Source of the DNA: Streptococcus oralis
GTDB lineage: Bacteria; Bacillota; Bacilli; Lactobacillales; Streptococcaceae
DNA: 8,695 nt
NCBI GenBank assembly: GCA_937930605.1
Contig: CALHBZ010000024.1
Coordinates: forward strand, 1 to 8,695
Reading direction: 5' to 3'
Below are positions 7,000 to 8,695 of this stretch, one piece after another (within the stretch, counting starts at the first letter, position 1; each line of letters starts with the position of its first letter). The translations under genes and the position numbers were made by a program. A model generated the notes under the pieces. It saw only the letters and a list, made by a program, of their open reading frames with translations. It was not told the DNA's origin and did not search any database.

Positions 7000-7872
7000 A
7001 TGTTTTATTCCATCAAAGAATTGGTCGAGCAGGCAGATCTAGACTTCCAAGGAAATGTCGCAGAACTCATGATTGCAACAGAATATGAGCTGACCGGTCG
7101 GGAACGGCCAGAAGTTCTCCTCCTCATGGAACGCAATCTAGAAGTCATGAAAGCCTCTGTCGAGCTCGGTCTTAGTGAAAACAAATCCCGCAGTGGCCTA
7201 ACAGGTGGAGATGCGGCCAAGCTAGATCGCCATCTCAAAAGTGGCAAGGCCTTGTCTGACTTTACCATCCTATCAGCGGCCCGAAATGCCATCGCGGTCA
7301 ATGAACACAACGCTAAAATGGGCTTGGTCTGCGCCACTCCAACCGCAGGAAGTGCTGGTTGTTTGCCAGCCGTGCTCACTGCAGCCATCCAAAAACTTGA
7401 CCTCAGCCACGAAGAACAGCTGGATTTCCTCTTTGCTGCTGGTGCCTTTGGATTAGTTATCGCAAACAACGCTTCTATCTCAGGTGCTGAAGGTGGCTGC
7501 CAGGCCGAAGTCGGCTCTGCCTCTGCCATGAGTGCCGCAGCCTTGACCTTGGCTGCAGGTGGAACACCCTATCAGGCTAGCCAGGCCATCGCCTTTGTCA
7601 TTAAAAATATGCTAGGTCTCATCTGTGATCCTGTTGCTGGTTTGGTTGAAGTTCCTTGTGTCAAACGAAATGCCATGGGAGCCAGCTTTGCCTTTATCGC
7701 GGCTGATATGGCCTTGGCAGGTATCGAATCTAAGATCCCTGTCGATGAAGTTATCGATGCCATGTACCAAGTCGGATCCAGCCTTCCAACTGCCTTTCGT
7801 GAAACGGCTGAAGGTGGACTCGCAGCCACCCCGACTGGCCGTCGCCTACAAAAAGAAATCTTCGGAGAATAA
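7000..7872 (+). CDS. sdaAA: L-serine dehydratase, iron-sulfur-dependent, alpha (catalytic) subunit
   Basis: This is the catalytic subunit that, with SdaAB, deaminates L-serine to pyruvate, feeding carbon to pyruvate and releasing ammonia. It is 290 aa, the full family length. The [4Fe-4S] cluster ligands expected for this family are present as C167 (GAEGGCQAE), C209 (GLICDPV) and C220 (EVPCVKR). The glycine-rich substrate-binding segments SRSGLTGGDAAKLD (about 63-76) and ATPTAGSAGCLPAV (about 112-125) are also intact. The start is set by GGAGG about 4-5 nt upstream of the ATG. It follows sdaAB after 8 bp and precedes the HAD gene by 21 bp, all on one strand, so the subunits are co-expressed. 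The reverse strand holds a long but meaningless open frame over the same bases. Confidence 0.96.
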   Translation: MFYSIKELVEQADLDFQGNVAELMIATEYELTGRERPEVLLLMERNLEVMKASVELGLSENKSRSGLTGGDAAKLDRHLKSGKALSDFTILSAARNAIAVNEHNAKMGLVCATPTAGSAGCLPAVLTAAIQKLDLSHEEQLDFLFAAGAFGLVIANNASISGAEGGCQAEVGSASAMSAAALTLAAGGTPYQASQAIAFVIKNMLGLICDPVAGLVEVPCVKRNAMGASFAFIAADMALAGIESKIPVDEVIDAMYQVGSSLPTAFRETAEGGLAATPTGRRLQKEIFGE

Positions 7873-7893
7873 CCTTATCTAATAGGAGAAACT

Positions 7894-8355
7894 ATGTCAT
7901 CAATCTCAGCTATCTTTTTCGATCTAGACGGAACTCTCGTTGACAGTTCCATCGGGATCCATAATTCCTTTGCTCATACCTTTGAACAACTGGGAGTTCC
8001 AAGCCCTGATGCCAAAACCATTCGTGGTTTCATGGGGCCACCGCTTGAAACTAGTTTTGCGACCTGTCTTCCAAAAAAACAAATATCAGAAGCTGTTCAA
8101 ATCTACCGTTCTTACTATAAGAAAAAAGGGATTCATGAAGCAGAGCTTTTCCCCCGAATGACAGAACTGCTCCAAGAACTCTCGCAAACCTATCCTCTCT
8201 ATATCACTACAACAAAGAATACTCCGACTGCCCATGATATGACCAAAAATCTGGGAATTCATCATTTCTTTGATGGCATTTACGGTTCTAGTCCTGAAGC
8301 GATTATTTGCTGTGAAACGACTCAGCCGTTTTTAAATAGAGTAAAAATATCTTAA
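7894..8355 (+). CDS. HAD-superfamily phosphatase (phosphoglycolate-phosphatase-like), C-terminally truncated
   Basis: The N-terminus has the HAD motif I FFDLDGTLVDSS with nucleophile D10 and D12. A helical cap (about 17-85) follows, then motif II at ITTTKN (T105-T107). Family similarity runs to about residue 136 (YGSSPEA) and then stops abruptly. The remaining 17 residues (IICCETTQPFLNRVKIS) do not look like a HAD protein. Motif III (the conserved lysine) and motif IV (GDxxxD, Mg2+-binding) are missing, and no frame downstream supplies them. Relatives are about 210-215 aa, so the last third is lost and activity is unlikely. The start follows AGGAGA with normal spacing and the gene is third in the sda operon. 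It ends 2 bp into the stop of the transporter remnant on the other strand. It is best regarded as a broken gene created by a recombination event near 8301. Confidence 0.85.
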   Translation: MSSISAIFFDLDGTLVDSSIGIHNSFAHTFEQLGVPSPDAKTIRGFMGPPLETSFATCLPKKQISEAVQIYRSYYKKKGIHEAELFPRMTELLQELSQTYPLYITTTKNTPTAHDMTKNLGIHHFFDGIYGSSPEAIICCETTQPFLNRVKIS

Positions 8356-8534
8356 TATTTTCGTACCATGTCTTCAAATATAGAGTCTTCTGTATTCTTT
8401 TCACTATTTTCTATCACTTTTTCTCCAAAGCGTTGGCTTGGCATAGCGAGCATAATTAGCAGTGTTATTGCTCCCAAAGGGACAAATACAATAAAGATAT
8501 AGGCCCAATGGACACCCACATCCCGTAAGCGGCG
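8352..8534 (-). pseudogene. C-terminal fragment of a membrane transporter (MFS-like)
   Basis: Sixty codons are open on the minus strand from an in-frame TAA at 8535-8537 to a TAA at 8352-8354, with no proper start. The peptide has one hydrophobic helix (about residues 10-31, WAYIFIVFVPLGAITLLIML) followed by a charged tail (MPSQRFGEKVIENSEKN...) ending VRKY. One last transmembrane helix plus a hydrophilic tail is what the end of a major-facilitator drug exporter looks like, but the family call is from appearance only. The real homologous part probably begins near GVHWAY (about 8516). The 5' portion of the gene is gone. Confidence 0.5.
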
Positions 8535-8596
8535 TTAAGTAAAAACGCTCTCTTAAACACTGAACAAACCCAGAAAACAACATTTTAAGACAAAGC
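8535..8596. other. Short non-coding spacer between transporter remnant and rpsD terminator
   Basis: No gene is supported. A small dyad GCGTT-N7-AACGC (8532-8548) and a spaced inverted pair TCTTAAA (8551-8557) / TTTAAGA (8584-8590) are visible. This is where the missing part of the transporter gene would have lain, so one deletion endpoint is probably here. Confidence 0.35.
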
Positions 8597-8619
8597 AAAA
8601 AGCCCACTGTTGTAGGCTT
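8597..8619 (-). terminator. Rho-independent terminator of rpsD
   Basis: On the minus strand AAGCCTAC (8612-8619) pairs with GTGGGCTT (8600-8607) around the loop AACA, an 8-bp stem with one G-U pair. It runs straight into a T-run (8597-8601). It lies 21 bp past the rpsD stop. Confidence 0.85.
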
Positions 8620-8640
8620 CTTACAATATAAAGTCTTATC

Positions 8641-8695
8641 TTAAAGCATTTTGTTGTAGAATTCAACGACAAGTGCTTCGTTGATTTCTGGGTTG
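8641..8695 (-). CDS. rpsD: 30S ribosomal protein S4, C-terminal end only
   Basis: Only the last 17 codons and the TAA (8641-8643) are in the window; the rest lies beyond the right edge. The translated end, NPEINEALVVEFYNKML, is the typical streptococcal S4 C-terminus (INE-LVVEFYN). S4 is a primary 16S rRNA-binding protein of the small subunit. The strong hairpin 21 bp downstream is its terminator, consistent with a monocistronic gene. The identification rests on this short but characteristic tail. Confidence 0.85.
   Translation of the reverse strand, partial: NPEINEALVVEFYNKML

Noticed and set aside
7005..7529. Long minus-strand frame opposite sdaAA
   Set aside because: It is a shadow of the sdaAA codon pattern; it has no ribosome binding site, and its Ser/Arg/Ala-rich content is unlike a real protein.
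8315..8336. Small hairpin AAACG/CGTTT followed by T-rich bases as a terminator of the sda operon
   Set aside because: The stem is only 5 AT-rich pairs and its T-run is part of the stem; it also lies in the unrelated tail of the broken HAD gene, so it is too weak to list.
8404..8607. 67-aa minus-strand frame starting MGFLLCLKM over the transporter remnant
   Set aside because: It starts inside the rpsD terminator and runs in a different frame from the clearly membrane-like remnant; composition (Cys/Gly/Tyr) is not protein-like.

Overview
The window looks like chromosomal DNA of a mitis-group Streptococcus (S. mitis, S. oralis or S. pneumoniae relatives). Supporting this are low-GC coding sequence, AAGGAGG-type ribosome binding sites, streptococcal MnmA, SdaAB/SdaAA and LysM proteins, and a gene order I recall from memory as resembling the pneumococcal sdaA-LysM-(bacteriocin/ABC)-mnmA neighbourhood. 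No database was searched.

Left to right. (1) Positions 1-886 hold most of mnmA (tRNA 2-thiouridylase, minus strand, C-terminus off the left edge), with a clear extended -10 promoter and a leader carrying a duplicated palindromic 17-mer. (2) Positions 1050-1256 encode a small two-helix membrane protein of unknown function, followed by an AT-rich non-coding stretch at 1281-1627. (3) Positions 1628-4362 are a two-gene minus-strand operon for a MacB/FtsX-like ABC transporter: a 702-aa permease of the bacteriocin-associated (DUF1430) type and its ATPase, of the kind linked to lactococcin-972-type bacteriocins. No bacteriocin precursor is visible. (4) Divergent from it, positions 4546-5412 encode an Rgg/MutR-like regulator whose frame is broken by an in-frame TAG near the end. 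Two nearly identical 22-bp sites lie in the divergent promoter region and are good candidate operators. (5) Positions 5434-6078 encode a secreted LysM protein with a lysozyme/Apf-like C-terminal domain (minus strand). (6) Positions 6320-7872 are sdaAB-sdaAA, the two subunits of the iron-sulfur L-serine dehydratase, followed in the same operon by a HAD phosphatase gene (7894-8355) that has lost its C-terminal third. (7) Positions 8352-8534 are a C-terminal scrap of a membrane transporter on the minus strand, abutting the broken HAD gene. The 3' end of rpsD with its terminator closes the window.

The housekeeping parts (mnmA, sda, LysM, rpsD) are conserved and unremarkable. The two variable parts are the ABC/regulator island, which is visibly AT-richer than its flanks, and the HAD/transporter-remnant junction beside rpsD. 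The most interesting unit is the ABC transporter plus divergent regulator: it has a shared repeated operator, no cognate bacteriocin gene, and a regulator that appears to have recently acquired a nonsense mutation. It reads as an orphan, possibly decaying, immunity or export module.
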